A stretch of DNA of 64,000 bases from CBDAUN01 sp965214615 (lineage in GTDB: Bacteria; Pseudomonadota; Gammaproteobacteria; Arenicellales; JAJDZL01), in NCBI GenBank assembly GCA_965214615.1, contig OZ243952.1, positions 1,426,001 through 1,490,000 of the forward strand. Reading direction: 5' to 3'. How positions within the stretch are numbered: the first letter of the stretch is position 1; each line of letters starts with the position of its first letter. This document shows positions 25,688 through 35,055 of this stretch, piece by piece. The notes under the pieces are model-generated. The model was not told the DNA's origin, did not search any database, and saw nothing but the letters and a program-made list of their open reading frames with translations. A program made the position numbers and the translations under genes.

Positions 25688-27572
25688 ACATGCTTTCACA
25701 GTTGCAGGGTCATCCTCCGATTCGTTCTCTGAACGCCGGGTCAGTCTGAGGCGCATAGGAATTGCCGGCATAATTCTGCTGGCATTGCTGCTTGCTTTGG
25801 TTGCGCGCCTGGTCTATCTGCAGGTCATCACATATTCGGAAAACGTTCTCGAATCCGATGACAATCGAATTCAAATTCTTCCCATACCTTCTGTACGCGG
25901 TCAAGTCATGGACCGCAACGGCAGGATTTTGGCAAACAACATAGCATCATATGAGCTGTCAGTCATTCCGGACCAGGCCGAAGATCTGATGTCGCTGCTG
26001 GATGAATTAAAGGAGATTGTTGAGATCAGCGATCAGGAATCGGAAATGTTTCTTGAATCGGTGAAAAAGGGGTCAAGCTTCGGACGCCACGTATTGAAAG
26101 AGAATTTAACGACCGAGGAGATTGCCCGGCTTGCCGTTGAGCGCCATCGGCTTCGCGGTGCGGAGGTTCACGCCGACCTGCGAAGGCATTATTTGCACCC
26201 GGAAGACGTAGCGCATGTGCTAGGCCGTGTTGGCCGAATCGCTTCAGGTGAAATCGATGAGATTGACTCGCTTCGGTATCGAGGCTTGCATTATGTTGGA
26301 AAAAACGGCGTTGAGCTTGCAATGGAGAACGTGCTGGTCGGGTATGCTGGGAACAAGTGGGTGGAAACCAATGCCCACGGACGCATTCTTCGGACCTTGT
26401 CGACTGATCCGGCCGAGTCCGGCCAGAACGTGTATATGACGATTGACAGCGAGCTTCAGCGCGTGGCTTACGAAGCGCTGGGAGAGTTCCGGGGCGCAGC
26501 CGTTGCCATCGAGCCGTCCACTGGCCGAATTCTGGCGATGGTGAGCAAGCCGTCGTATAACCCGAATTCTCTGCTGGGCGGGGCGACGCGCCAACATTAC
26601 CGCAGGCTGCTGAATGAAGACGGAGCTCCATTGATCAATCGTGCGATTCAAGGCACATATTCTCCTGGGTCAGTGCTGAAGGTTTTCCTAGGCCTCGCGA
26701 TCAAGGAAGTGCATCCGAATCCGCCGGAGATCTTCTGTCCGGGCTATTACACGCTTCCCGGCAAGACCCGGAGATACCGTTGCTGGAAGCGGCAAGGTCA
26801 CGGGAAGATGTCGTTGCATCAGGCGATTGTAGAGTCGTGCGATGTCTACTTCTACGAGTTGGCCCGCATGTTAGGAATCGATGAAATGCACTACCGTCTT
26901 TCTCGATTCGGATTCGGTGAAAGAACCCAGGTCCAGCTGAGCAACGAGAAAGAGGGGTTGCTTCCATCTCAGGACTGGAAGCGGTATGTCAGAAACGAGT
27001 CATGGTATCCGGGCGAGACGTTGATATTCGGCATAGGCCAGGGATTTACGCTGACTACCATGATGCAGTTGGCGCAAGCGACTTCGGTACTGGCGAATCG
27101 GGGCAAGGGGTTCAAGCCGCAGATCGTGCTGAAGACCGAAGATGTCAATTCGGGATCGGTGCGCTACGTCGAGCCGGAGCCGTTGCCGTCTGTCGAATTG
27201 GAGCATGGCCAGGCGTATCAGACGGTTATTGATGCAATGGTTGATGTGATTCATTCGGACAAGGGCACGGCGCGCAAGATACGCAAGGATATTCAATACA
27301 CTGCCGCCGGCAAGACTGGAACTGTCCAGGTAATACAAGTGGCGCAAAACGAGGAATGGGACCCTGACAACTATCAGAAGCGCTTTCATCCACACGGAAT
27401 ATTCGTTTCGTTTGCGCCTGTGGAAGATCCGAAAATCGTTGTCGCGGTCATCGCTGAGAATTCTGACGGGGCGTCCAAGGTCGCAGTTCCGGCTGCCCGT
27501 GCCATTATGGATTACTACTTGCTTGGCGACTTGGCGACGGACGACGCAAATGAGCCTGGCAGTACCGGATGA
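25680..27572 (+). CDS. mrdA: Penicillin-binding protein 2, elongasome transpeptidase
   Basis: Monofunctional DD-transpeptidase, 630 aa. One N-terminal membrane helix (about 25-47), a pedestal domain with PSVRGQVMDRNGRILANN, and a C-terminal transpeptidase domain with GTYSPGSVLK (SxxK motif with nucleophilic Ser), SCD as the SxN-type motif, and KTGT in AAGKTGTVQV. GTG start at 25680 within the end of mreD. Works with RodA, the next gene. Confidence 0.97.
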   Translation: MSEHAFTVAGSSSDSFSERRVSLRRIGIAGIILLALLLALVARLVYLQVITYSENVLESDDNRIQILPIPSVRGQVMDRNGRILANNIASYELSVIPDQAEDLMSLLDELKEIVEISDQESEMFLESVKKGSSFGRHVLKENLTTEEIARLAVERHRLRGAEVHADLRRHYLHPEDVAHVLGRVGRIASGEIDEIDSLRYRGLHYVGKNGVELAMENVLVGYAGNKWVETNAHGRILRTLSTDPAESGQNVYMTIDSELQRVAYEALGEFRGAAVAIEPSTGRILAMVSKPSYNPNSLLGGATRQHYRRLLNEDGAPLINRAIQGTYSPGSVLKVFLGLAIKEVHPNPPEIFCPGYYTLPGKTRRYRCWKRQGHGKMSLHQAIVESCDVYFYELARMLGIDEMHYRLSRFGFGERTQVQLSNEKEGLLPSQDWKRYVRNESWYPGETLIFGIGQGFTLTTMMQLAQATSVLANRGKGFKPQIVLKTEDVNSGSVRYVEPEPLPSVELEHGQAYQTVIDAMVDVIHSDKGTARKIRKDIQYTAAGKTGTVQVIQVAQNEEWDPDNYQKRFHPHGIFVSFAPVEDPKIVVAVIAENSDGASKVAVPAARAIMDYYLLGDLATDDANEPGSTG

Positions 27573-28654
27573 TGCGCAATGAAGTCTTAATTTCCAGACT
27601 CGCTTCAAGGATCGATATTCCCTTGTTGCTAGGCGTGCTCGCATTGTGCGTTGTCGGGCTTGTTGTAATCTACAGCGCGGGCGGCGAGAACTTGAGCCTG
27701 CTGATTCGCCAGGGCGTTCGGGTTGCTGTTGCGATTGCTGTAATGGCGATGATTGCGGCAACGCCGACTTCGGTGCTGCGAAAATTTTCGCCAATCTTGT
27801 ATTTGGTGGGGCTTGCCCTGCTTGTACTTGTGCTGATGGCGGGATCTGGCAGCGGCGCCAGACGCTGGCTTGAATTGGGAGTTGTCAGGTTTCAGCCGTC
27901 AGAACTGATGAAACTCGTTGTGCCTATGATGGTTGCGTGGATCTTGACGAGCAATGGCGCGGCACATCGGCGATTGCCGTTTGCAATCGGTGCACTTGTA
28001 CTTGTACCTCCGGTTCTGTTTGTCTTTCAGCAGCCTGATCTTGGCACGGCTCTGCTGATCGCGGCTTCGGGCGCGGTTGCGATCTTTCTCGGGGGCCTAG
28101 GCTGGCGCTGGATTGCTGGAAGCATGTGCTGCGCACTTATAGCGGCGCCGACCATCTGGCAATTCCTGCATGACTACCAGCGCCGTCGCGTGCTAGTCAT
28201 GTTCGACCCGTATATGGACCCTAGCGGCGCCGGGTATCAGACCATCCAGTCGCAAATCGCCATCGGTTCCGGGGGCGTCTACGGCAAGGGTTGGCTTAAC
28301 GGCAGTCAATCGCAGCTTGAATTCATACCTGAACGGCATACCGACTTTATTTTTTCCGTATTCGCCGAGGAATTCGGCCTGATTGGCAGCCTGGCAGTTC
28401 TTCTGATCTATTCGATCCTGGTTGGTCGCTGCATGCTGATCGCGTATCGCGCCAAGTATGACTACGGGCGTATTGTTGCGGGCAGCGTCGGGGTTATGCT
28501 GTTTTTTCATTTTTTTGTCAATATTGGCATGGTTAGTGGCATACTTCCTGTTGTGGGCATACCGTTGCCGCTGATCAGCTATGGAGGTACGTCCATGGTT
28601 TCATTACTGGGAGGAATAGGAATTGTTATGGGGGCAAAATATGCAGAGCGCTAA
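27569..28654 (+). CDS. mrdB: Peptidoglycan glycosyltransferase RodA
   Basis: SEDS-family glycan polymerase, 361 aa, about ten membrane helices. Conserved segments: GSGARRWLELGVVRFQPSE, QPDLGTALLI, YQTIQSQIAIGSGG, PERHTDFIFSVFAEEFGL and the terminal LPLISYGGTSMVSLL. The start ATGATG overlaps the mrdA stop. Paired with PBP2 for elongation. Confidence 0.96.
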   Translation: MMRNEVLISRLASRIDIPLLLGVLALCVVGLVVIYSAGGENLSLLIRQGVRVAVAIAVMAMIAATPTSVLRKFSPILYLVGLALLVLVLMAGSGSGARRWLELGVVRFQPSELMKLVVPMMVAWILTSNGAAHRRLPFAIGALVLVPPVLFVFQQPDLGTALLIAASGAVAIFLGGLGWRWIAGSMCCALIAAPTIWQFLHDYQRRRVLVMFDPYMDPSGAGYQTIQSQIAIGSGGVYGKGWLNGSQSQLEFIPERHTDFIFSVFAEEFGLIGSLAVLLIYSILVGRCMLIAYRAKYDYGRIVAGSVGVMLFFHFFVNIGMVSGILPVVGIPLPLISYGGTSMVSLLGGIGIVMGAKYAER

Positions 28655-29675
28655 CTTGAACCAGGCGCATTTATGCGTGCGCACGCTCATTTCGTCAGTG
28701 CTAGCCCTAGGAATGGTATTCGCGCCGATGCCTGCTTCGGCGATTGACTTTGACGAATATCCGCAGGTTCGCGAGCTCGTCGATGAAATAGTTCAGCAGC
28801 ACGGTCTTGATCGCGAGTGGGTGACCGCGGTCATATCTGACGCGGAATTCCGCGAGGACATTATCAAGCTGATCACCCGTCCGGCCGAATCGTTCCCCTG
28901 GTATCGATACCGTAAGCTGTTTGTAACAGAGTCGAATACTCAGGCGGGCGTGGCATTCTGGACGCGCTACAAGGATATTCTGGCCCGTGCGGAACAGGAA
29001 TTCGGAGTGGATGCGCAATATATTGTGGCAATTATCGGTGTGGAGACCCGCTTTGGGAAAATCACCGGCCGCCATCGCATAATCGACAGCTTGATGACTT
29101 TGACGCTGGGCTATCCGCGGAGAAGCGAATTTTTCAAGCGGGAATTTATCGAATTCCTGAAATTGAGCCGCAACGAAGGCTTGAACCCCTATCACACCAA
29201 GGGTTCGTATGCCGGCGCGATGGGAATTCCACAATTCATATCGAGCAGCTATTCGAATTATGCGGTTGATTTCAACGGCAACGGAAAGCGTGATTTGCTC
29301 AGGGAACCGGCCGATGCGATTGGCAGCGTTGGAAACTATCTGAGCGAGCACGGCTGGAAGCGCGGGGATCCGGTTTTTGTCGATTTAAACGTCAAGGAAG
29401 GTGCGGACATTTCCTCATACAAGGCGACAGGCCTGGCTACCAACACAACGTTCGGCGAATTGAGAAAGGCCGGAGCTTCGGCGGTGTCGGGCGTTAAAGT
29501 CAGCAATAATCAGGCACTCGGGCTTGTCATCCTTGAAACATCGGAAGGCGAATTTCTCAATCGGGGCGGCTTTCCGAACTTCTATGTCATTACAAAGTAC
29601 AACCGCAGCAACCTGTATGCATCGGCGGTCGCGGAACTTGCAGCCATGCTGAAGCGAGCCGGTCCGGATCTGTGA
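28641..29675 (+). CDS. mltB: Membrane-bound/periplasmic lytic transglycosylase B
   Basis: Cleaves MurNAc-GlcNAc bonds to give anhydro-muropeptides. ATG at 28641 gives 344 aa with a signal peptide ending PMPASA; there is no lipobox Cys, so it is probably soluble in the periplasm rather than a lipoprotein. Catalytic Glu lies in AIIGVETRFGKITG; YAGAMGIPQFISSSYSNYAVDFN and DAIGSVGNYLSEHGWKRGD are strong MltB blocks. It overlaps the end of rodA by 14 nt. Confidence 0.94.
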   Translation: MQSANLNQAHLCVRTLISSVLALGMVFAPMPASAIDFDEYPQVRELVDEIVQQHGLDREWVTAVISDAEFREDIIKLITRPAESFPWYRYRKLFVTESNTQAGVAFWTRYKDILARAEQEFGVDAQYIVAIIGVETRFGKITGRHRIIDSLMTLTLGYPRRSEFFKREFIEFLKLSRNEGLNPYHTKGSYAGAMGIPQFISSSYSNYAVDFNGNGKRDLLREPADAIGSVGNYLSEHGWKRGDPVFVDLNVKEGADISSYKATGLATNTTFGELRKAGASAVSGVKVSNNQALGLVILETSEGEFLNRGGFPNFYVITKYNRSNLYASAVAELAAMLKRAGPDL

Positions 29676-30433
29676 TCGTGCGCGCGTTCGCGGCAATTGT
29701 GCTGACGCTCTTGCTGTCCGGCTGCGGTGCGGTGGACCTCGTAAAGGACGAAGCGGGCATCTCGACCGAGATTGCAATGATCGACAGCGTCGTCCCTAGA
29801 GACGAACCCAAAAGTAAAACCGGAAACAATGCCTATACGGTGTTCGGGGTGTCCTACCATCCTATGGAGTCTGCATCGGGCTACAAGGAGCGGGGAATCG
29901 CATCGTGGTACGGAAAAAAATTCCATGGTCGCAGGACATCCAGCGGGGAGCGGTACAATATGTACAAGCTGACGGCTGCGCATAAGACGCTGCCTTTGCC
30001 GACCTATGTGAGGGTCACCAACTTGGACAATCGCAAGCAGGTGATCGTCAAGGTAAACGATCGGGGACCGTTTGTCGGAGACCGGATTATCGATCTGTCC
30101 TATGCGGCGGCGAGTCATCTGGACATGGTCAAGCAGGGTGTTGGGCCGGTTGAAGTGGTTGCGCTGACAGAAAATACCGACCAGGCGCATTCGCGCGGGT
30201 CCGCGCACTACCTGCAAGTCGGCTCGTTCCGCCTGTTCAGCAATGCCAAGGCAGTCGAGACTGAACTGAAGGGTGCGGGGTTTTCTCCGGTCGTAATCGA
30301 CAATGCGGTAATCAACGGGCAGGGCTACTATCAGGTTCGCCTCGGTCCCATTGCATCGAGCGACGAAGTTCGGCGTAGTGCGAGCAAGCTTGAGCGTCTG
30401 CTCAAGATCAAGCCCCTGGTTATTTCCAAGTAA
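29672..30433 (+). CDS. rlpA: Septal ring lytic transglycosylase/lipoprotein RlpA
   Basis: 253-aa lipoprotein. Lipobox LLLSGC at residues about 13-18; DPBB fold with GIASWYGKKFHGRRTSSGE, TYVRVTNLDNRKQVIVKVNDRGPF and RIIDLSYAAA (catalytic Asp/His region); C-terminal SPOR domain from YLQVGSFRLFSNAKAVE that binds denuded glycan at the septum. GTG start overlaps the mltB stop (GTGA). Confidence 0.94.
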   Translation: MIVRAFAAIVLTLLLSGCGAVDLVKDEAGISTEIAMIDSVVPRDEPKSKTGNNAYTVFGVSYHPMESASGYKERGIASWYGKKFHGRRTSSGERYNMYKLTAAHKTLPLPTYVRVTNLDNRKQVIVKVNDRGPFVGDRIIDLSYAAASHLDMVKQGVGPVEVVALTENTDQAHSRGSAHYLQVGSFRLFSNAKAVETELKGAGFSPVVIDNAVINGQGYYQVRLGPIASSDEVRRSASKLERLLKIKPLVISK

Positions 30434-30439
30434 CTGCGC

Positions 30440-31114
30440 TTGACCGGAACGGAAGACTTTGCCTCGCCGGATGCTTCGCAGTCGGTGCTGGTTCGGCATC
30501 TGGGCACTGCCGATTACGTCGAAACAGTTGAGCGAATGCGTGGTTACACGCGTTGCCGTGACCGATGCAGCCTTGATGAATTCTGGGTTCTGCAGCATTC
30601 TCCGGTCTATACTCAGGGATATTCGTGCGCCGAGGTTCCTCATGTGCGCAGCCAGGTGCCGGTTGTCGGCACGGACCGGGGCGGTCAGCTGACCTATCAT
30701 GGACCCGGACAACTCATTGTCTATCTCCTTGTCGACCTAAGGCGAAGGCGGTTCGGCGTGCGCAGGTTGGTGGGCACGGTCGAGTCTTCGATCCTCGAAC
30801 TGCTTCGAATCTACGGAATCGAGGGCAGTTTGCGAGCCGGTGCTCCGGGGGTGTATGTCGCGGAGCGAAAAATTGCATCGCTCGGCTTTCGTGTTGTGCG
30901 CGGCTGTTCTTATCATGGGCTCAGCTTGAATGTCGATGTGGACACCGGGCCTTTCGGGCGAATCACTATTTGCGGTCAGGAAGGGCTTGAAGCGATTACG
31001 ATGAAAGACTTGGGAATCGCCTGTACGTTAAGCCGGGTCGCCGACGACTGTGTTGATCTGCTGGCGAGAACGCTCGGCTATTGCGAGGTTCGCAAGGCGC
31101 CGTCCAAGATGTGA
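30440..31114 (+). CDS. lipB: Octanoyltransferase LipB
   Basis: Moves octanoyl groups from ACP to lipoyl domains, first step of lipoate assembly. 224 aa. The family blocks RGGQLTYHGPGQLIVY and KIASLGFRVVRGCSYHGLSLNV hold the conserved Lys and His; the catalytic Cys is expected in ITICGQEG. The start is TTG at 30440, six bases after the rlpA stop; I see no stronger start. lipA is not in the window. Convergent with murU, 8 nt away. Confidence 0.93.
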   Translation: MTGTEDFASPDASQSVLVRHLGTADYVETVERMRGYTRCRDRCSLDEFWVLQHSPVYTQGYSCAEVPHVRSQVPVVGTDRGGQLTYHGPGQLIVYLLVDLRRRRFGVRRLVGTVESSILELLRIYGIEGSLRAGAPGVYVAERKIASLGFRVVRGCSYHGLSLNVDVDTGPFGRITICGQEGLEAITMKDLGIACTLSRVADDCVDLLARTLGYCEVRKAPSKM

Positions 31115-31122
31115 AGGCGGTG

Positions 31123-31812
31123 TCAGACGCTGTTTTCGGATGCGAGGCGCGAGTTCAGACGATCTAGGCGCTCAACGGTTCCAATGTCGTGCCACAATCC
31201 TCGGTAATGCGTCCCGGTTACCTGTTTCAAGCTGATGTTTTCGTCCAGCAGTTCACGCAGGGGGAAAGCGCGTCTGCGCCGGCCGGCGAACATTTTCTTG
31301 CTGAGTACAGCGATGCCTGCGTAGGTCAGCGCCGAATTCGGCTTGTCGCGACGCTGCATGACGAGCGAATCGCTGCTTAGCGCAAAGTCGCCATTGCGAT
31401 TGTGCTCCGGGTTGTCGACCAGAATCAGGTGCGCTGCGCCGGCGAGGGTCTGGGGCAGGCGGTCTATCGGGTAGTCGGTCCAGATATCGGCGTTGACAAC
31501 GGCAAAGGTGTCGCTGTCGATCAGGTTCAGGGCATTGAGGATGCCGCCGCCGGTTTCGAGTTTTTCCGACCCTTCGTCGGAGTAGGAGATTTGAACGCCG
31601 TATTGTGTTCCGTTGCCGATTGTTTCGCGAATGAGGCGTCCCTTGTAGGCGACATTGATGATCACTTTGGAGTATCCGGAATTTCGCAAGGCGCCGAGGT
31701 GGAATTCGATTAGCCGTCGTCCGCCGGCATAGATCAAAGGCTTGGGGACGGTGTCGGAAATAGGGCGCATTCGTTTGCCGCGCCCTGCAGAAAGTATCAA
31801 CGCACTTTTCAT
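31123..31812 (-). CDS. murU: N-acetylmuramate alpha-1-phosphate uridylyltransferase (MurU-type nucleotidyltransferase)
   Basis: 229-aa sugar-1-phosphate nucleotidyltransferase: LSAGRGKRMRPISDTVPKPLI is the nucleotide-binding signature, VNADIWTDYP the metal-binding Asp region. Mannose-1-phosphate guanylyltransferases look alike, but the ATGA overlap with an AmgK-type kinase makes UDP-MurNAc salvage by far the likeliest role. Bypasses MurA/MurB, which confers intrinsic fosfomycin tolerance in relatives. Confidence 0.88.
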   Translation of the reverse strand: MKSALILSAGRGKRMRPISDTVPKPLIYAGGRRLIEFHLGALRNSGYSKVIINVAYKGRLIRETIGNGTQYGVQISYSDEGSEKLETGGGILNALNLIDSDTFAVVNADIWTDYPIDRLPQTLAGAAHLILVDNPEHNRNGDFALSSDSLVMQRRDKPNSALTYAGIAVLSKKMFAGRRRRAFPLRELLDENISLKQVTGTHYRGLWHDIGTVERLDRLNSRLASENSV

Positions 31813-32783
31813 GCCGGATGTTTCATGAGCCGTGTGATCAGCAGGTTCAGCGGTCGAAGTTGCTTATATTTTCCGCTGACATCGGCGATGTATGACATGA
31901 CACGCGGTATGTCGCGCACAAAGGCCGGTTTGCTGTCGCGGTAATTAAGACGGCAAAAGATTCCGGTTGCTTTCAGGTGGCGCTGAATGCCCATCCAGTC
32001 AAACCATTGTTCAAAGCGGGCATTGTCATCGCCTACAGGCAGTCCTCGCTGGCGAGCCTTATTCAGATACTGCGCTATCCAGGCATTGATGCGCAGCTGC
32101 GGCCACGCGACATAGCAGTCGCGCAGCAAAGATGCCAGATCGTAGGTGATGGGTCCAAGTCGGGCGTCTTGAAAATCCAGAATGCCGGGATTTTGCTCTC
32201 TGGTGCGCATAAGATTTCGACTGTGATAGTCCAGGTGAACCCAGACGCAGGGCTGGTCCAATGCGCTTTCGGCAAGCTGGTCAAAGGATTGGTCGAGCAC
32301 GACATCGTCCGAATCGCGTCGGTCCTTGGCGCGATGAACGCCCAGATACCATGAGCGAAACAGCTCCATTTCCTCGCGCAGCAGATGTGCATCGTAGGGT
32401 GGCAGAAACTGCGGGTCTTCGAAAGACGCTGCCTGAAGGGTGACAATCGAGTCGATTGCGTCGCTGTACAATTGATTTGCGGTTTGCTCGCACAGCGCAT
32501 CCAGGTAGGTCGTAGAGCCGAAGTCGGTCATCAGGACGAATCCCTGATCGGGATCGGACTCGATGATTCGGGGTACGTTCAGGCCGGCGGATCGAAATCG
32601 CAGGGCTATGCGGATGAACGGCCCGGTGTCTTCCTTTTCGACGGGCGCGTCCATCGCAATCAGGCTGTCGTTTTCGGTTGACACGCGAAAGTAGCGGCGG
32701 AAGCTGGCGTCTTCTGAAGCCGGTACGATTGAAGCGGCTTCATAGCCTCGAATGCTGTGAATCCACCGCGTCAGGCTTTGCAT
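31809..32783 (-). CDS. amgK: Anomeric MurNAc/GlcNAc kinase AmgK
   Basis: Aminoglycoside-phosphotransferase-fold kinase of 324 aa that phosphorylates MurNAc at C1. Motifs: a nucleotide-binding SEDASFRRYFRV strand, the catalytic loop WVHLDYHSRNLM (Brenner HxDxxxxN) and GILDFQDARLGPITYDLASLL (metal-binding Asp). ATG at 32783 (MQSLTRWIHS) is chosen; the frame runs open to 33245 but that extension antiparallels lptD and is not conserved-looking. Divergent from lptD. Confidence 0.9.
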   Translation of the reverse strand: MQSLTRWIHSIRGYEAASIVPASEDASFRRYFRVSTENDSLIAMDAPVEKEDTGPFIRIALRFRSAGLNVPRIIESDPDQGFVLMTDFGSTTYLDALCEQTANQLYSDAIDSIVTLQAASFEDPQFLPPYDAHLLREEMELFRSWYLGVHRAKDRRDSDDVVLDQSFDQLAESALDQPCVWVHLDYHSRNLMRTREQNPGILDFQDARLGPITYDLASLLRDCYVAWPQLRINAWIAQYLNKARQRGLPVGDDNARFEQWFDWMGIQRHLKATGIFCRLNYRDSKPAFVRDIPRVMSYIADVSGKYKQLRPLNLLITRLMKHPA

Positions 32784-32895
32784 GCGGTTGTCGTGAGTGA
32801 GCGGGTGATTTGTCAATATGGCGAACTTATTGCAGTGGGAGTAGTAAAATAGTGTGGCGATTTGGGAATAAAAGCAGCCGAACCGAATACAAAAG

Positions 32896-35055
32896 ATGAT
32901 TATATTTAATGTGCGTATTCCAAGTGCCTGTGTTTTGCTTGCTGCAAGCCTATGGGGCACCGGCGGCCAGGCGTTCGCGCAGGCTGCCGGAGAGTGCAAG
33001 GTCGAGCGTCTTCCGGTTATTGAATTTACTGAGGGCGATACCAAAATTTCCGCAGACCACATTGAACGAAGCGGTGACCGGTATCTGCTCAGAAGCAATT
33101 CCGAATACCTTTCTGATAACCGTAGAATTCTGGCGGACGAGCTTGAAGTTGACACTGAAACGGAATTTCTGGATGCCAGGGGAAATGTCAACTTTGTTCT
33201 GAGAAACTCGGTTGAAGTCAAAAGCGATCGAACCGTTGTGGACAAGGATGGGGGGACAACTCGAAGCGAGGGCGTGTCATACCGCTTGGCTACCGGCGAC
33301 GACGCCGATCCGCGAGGTGCACTGGTGCAGATCCGCGGCGAGGCAGACTTGTTCGAAGTCGCTCAGGACGGCGTTGTGGAATTGCAAGGCGGCATGGTCA
33401 CCAACTGTCCTGAGGGCGAGTTGGGCGTGGCAATTGAAGCCGAGCGGATCGTGCTGAACCCGGCAACGGGCCAGGGTGAGGCCAGCAAGGCTACGATTAG
33501 GCTTGGCGACTGGCGGGTTCTGACGGTGCCGAAATTTTGGTTTCCTGTCACCGACAGGCGACTGAGCGGCTTCCTGTATCCCAGGATTGGTGAAAACAAG
33601 CGCTATGGCACGTACGTTGAAATTCCCTATTACTACAATCTTGCTCCCAACTATGATGCGACCGCGACATTCACGGCGATGTCCAAGCGAGGTCTTCAGA
33701 TGGGTCTTGAGTTGCGCCATTTGAGTGAGAATTCAAAGACCCGCACCTACTTCGAGGCATTGCCTTCGGACAATGAATATTCGAACGACGATCGCAGCGC
33801 AATGCTGATTGACTACAGCTGGAACGACGGTCCGCTTTATGCGAATTTGAACACCAAGTTCGTATCCGACTTGGATTATGTGAGCGACTTCTACGACAAG
33901 TTCGGCAGCCGCAGCGAAAAATATCTGCGCCAGACTGCCGACATGCACTATCTGGGCGACACTTTTGTGCTGTCTTCAGGCGTGACGCGGTTTATCGCGT
34001 CGCACCCGAGCATTGTCAGCAATGAACCGTATGACCGGGTGCCGTGGGTCCAATTCGACCAGACCGTTCCCGTCAGTCAGGCCGTAGGTATTTCTACGCA
34101 GCTGGGCTTTAATAGATTTCGTCGCGAGAGTGTTGATCAAGGCACGAGATTTGATGGCGATGTTTCGATAAACGCTCGTTTGAGCCGAACGTTCGGGCAT
34201 ATTTCATTCGGTGCCGGATTCAAGTACATTGGCTACTCGGATGTCGCAATAGGCGATGACACGTCAGCCAGTGACGCTGCGTCGGTGCCTTATTTCACTG
34301 CCGAGGGAATGGTCTATGTCGATCAGAGCGTTTCGGAGTCGAGCCTTTGGCAATGGTCGTTTGCCCCGAGATTCAAATATGTCGAGGTTTCGCAGGAGAA
34401 ACAGGCGCATCTGCCTGATTTCGATACGAGTGCAAGACGGATTGAAAACTACGAGGACTTGTTCGCGGTCAACCGGTATGTTGGCGGCGACCGGTTCGGC
34501 AATACGCGTCAACTGACTGCCGGCGTGTCCCTGAATCTGCATCATGAGGAATTTCGGCGCCCTCGATTCGGTCTCGATATCGGACAAGTTTTCTACTATG
34601 ACGATCGCGAAGCCTTGCTGAAAGGCGAGGCTGTTGATACGACCCGAAGGTCGGATATCTATGTTGGCATGAACGCCTTGGTGGATCATGAATGGAGTGC
34701 ATCAGCATCGGTGCTCGTAGACAATGAGAACTCGAATCAGGTCAATCAGAAATCTGTCGGCTTGCAGCGTGAGACAGATAAGGGAATTTTTCGCTCCATG
34801 TTGCGAAATGCGGACGATGACGGCAAGCAGTTCGGCAACTCGCTGAAGTGGAAATTCGATTCGCCATGGTCAGTTGAAGCGCGTCATTTGTATTCGCTTG
34901 AAGATGACAGAACTTTTGAAACCGAGGTTGCGGTCATGCATGAGACTTGCTGCTGGGCTCTCGGTTTGGAGTACGGCCGCGATCTTGACAGCGATTACAG
35001 CGGAGACAGCTACGTTTCCTTGATATTTACTGTACTTGGCTATGGCGCGCGATAG
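32896..35055 (+). CDS. lptD: LPS-assembly protein LptD
   Basis: Outer-membrane beta barrel that inserts LPS, 719 aa. Signal peptide about 1-31, an N-terminal OstA/LptA-like jellyroll (about 45-200), then the barrel starting around WRVLTVPKFWFPVTDRRLSGFLYP. Cysteines needed for the inter-domain disulfides are placed as in the family: Cys34, one in TNCPEG, and a Cys-Cys pair at 685-686 (ETCCW). DsbA/DsbC-type enzymes in the window could form these bonds. Overlaps surA by 14 nt. Confidence 0.95.
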   Translation: MIIFNVRIPSACVLLAASLWGTGGQAFAQAAGECKVERLPVIEFTEGDTKISADHIERSGDRYLLRSNSEYLSDNRRILADELEVDTETEFLDARGNVNFVLRNSVEVKSDRTVVDKDGGTTRSEGVSYRLATGDDADPRGALVQIRGEADLFEVAQDGVVELQGGMVTNCPEGELGVAIEAERIVLNPATGQGEASKATIRLGDWRVLTVPKFWFPVTDRRLSGFLYPRIGENKRYGTYVEIPYYYNLAPNYDATATFTAMSKRGLQMGLELRHLSENSKTRTYFEALPSDNEYSNDDRSAMLIDYSWNDGPLYANLNTKFVSDLDYVSDFYDKFGSRSEKYLRQTADMHYLGDTFVLSSGVTRFIASHPSIVSNEPYDRVPWVQFDQTVPVSQAVGISTQLGFNRFRRESVDQGTRFDGDVSINARLSRTFGHISFGAGFKYIGYSDVAIGDDTSASDAASVPYFTAEGMVYVDQSVSESSLWQWSFAPRFKYVEVSQEKQAHLPDFDTSARRIENYEDLFAVNRYVGGDRFGNTRQLTAGVSLNLHHEEFRRPRFGLDIGQVFYYDDREALLKGEAVDTTRRSDIYVGMNALVDHEWSASASVLVDNENSNQVNQKSVGLQRETDKGIFRSMLRNADDDGKQFGNSLKWKFDSPWSVEARHLYSLEDDRTFETEVAVMHETCCWALGLEYGRDLDSDYSGDSYVSLIFTVLGYGAR

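Noticed and set aside
29582..30712. 376-codon open frame on the minus strand
   Set aside because: Antisense to rlpA and lipB, both of which have clear family motifs; the antisense product has no domain.
32784..33245. N-terminal extension of amgK by 154 codons
   Set aside because: It runs antisense to the lptD start, has low complexity (Ser/Arg-rich) and is not part of the kinase fold.
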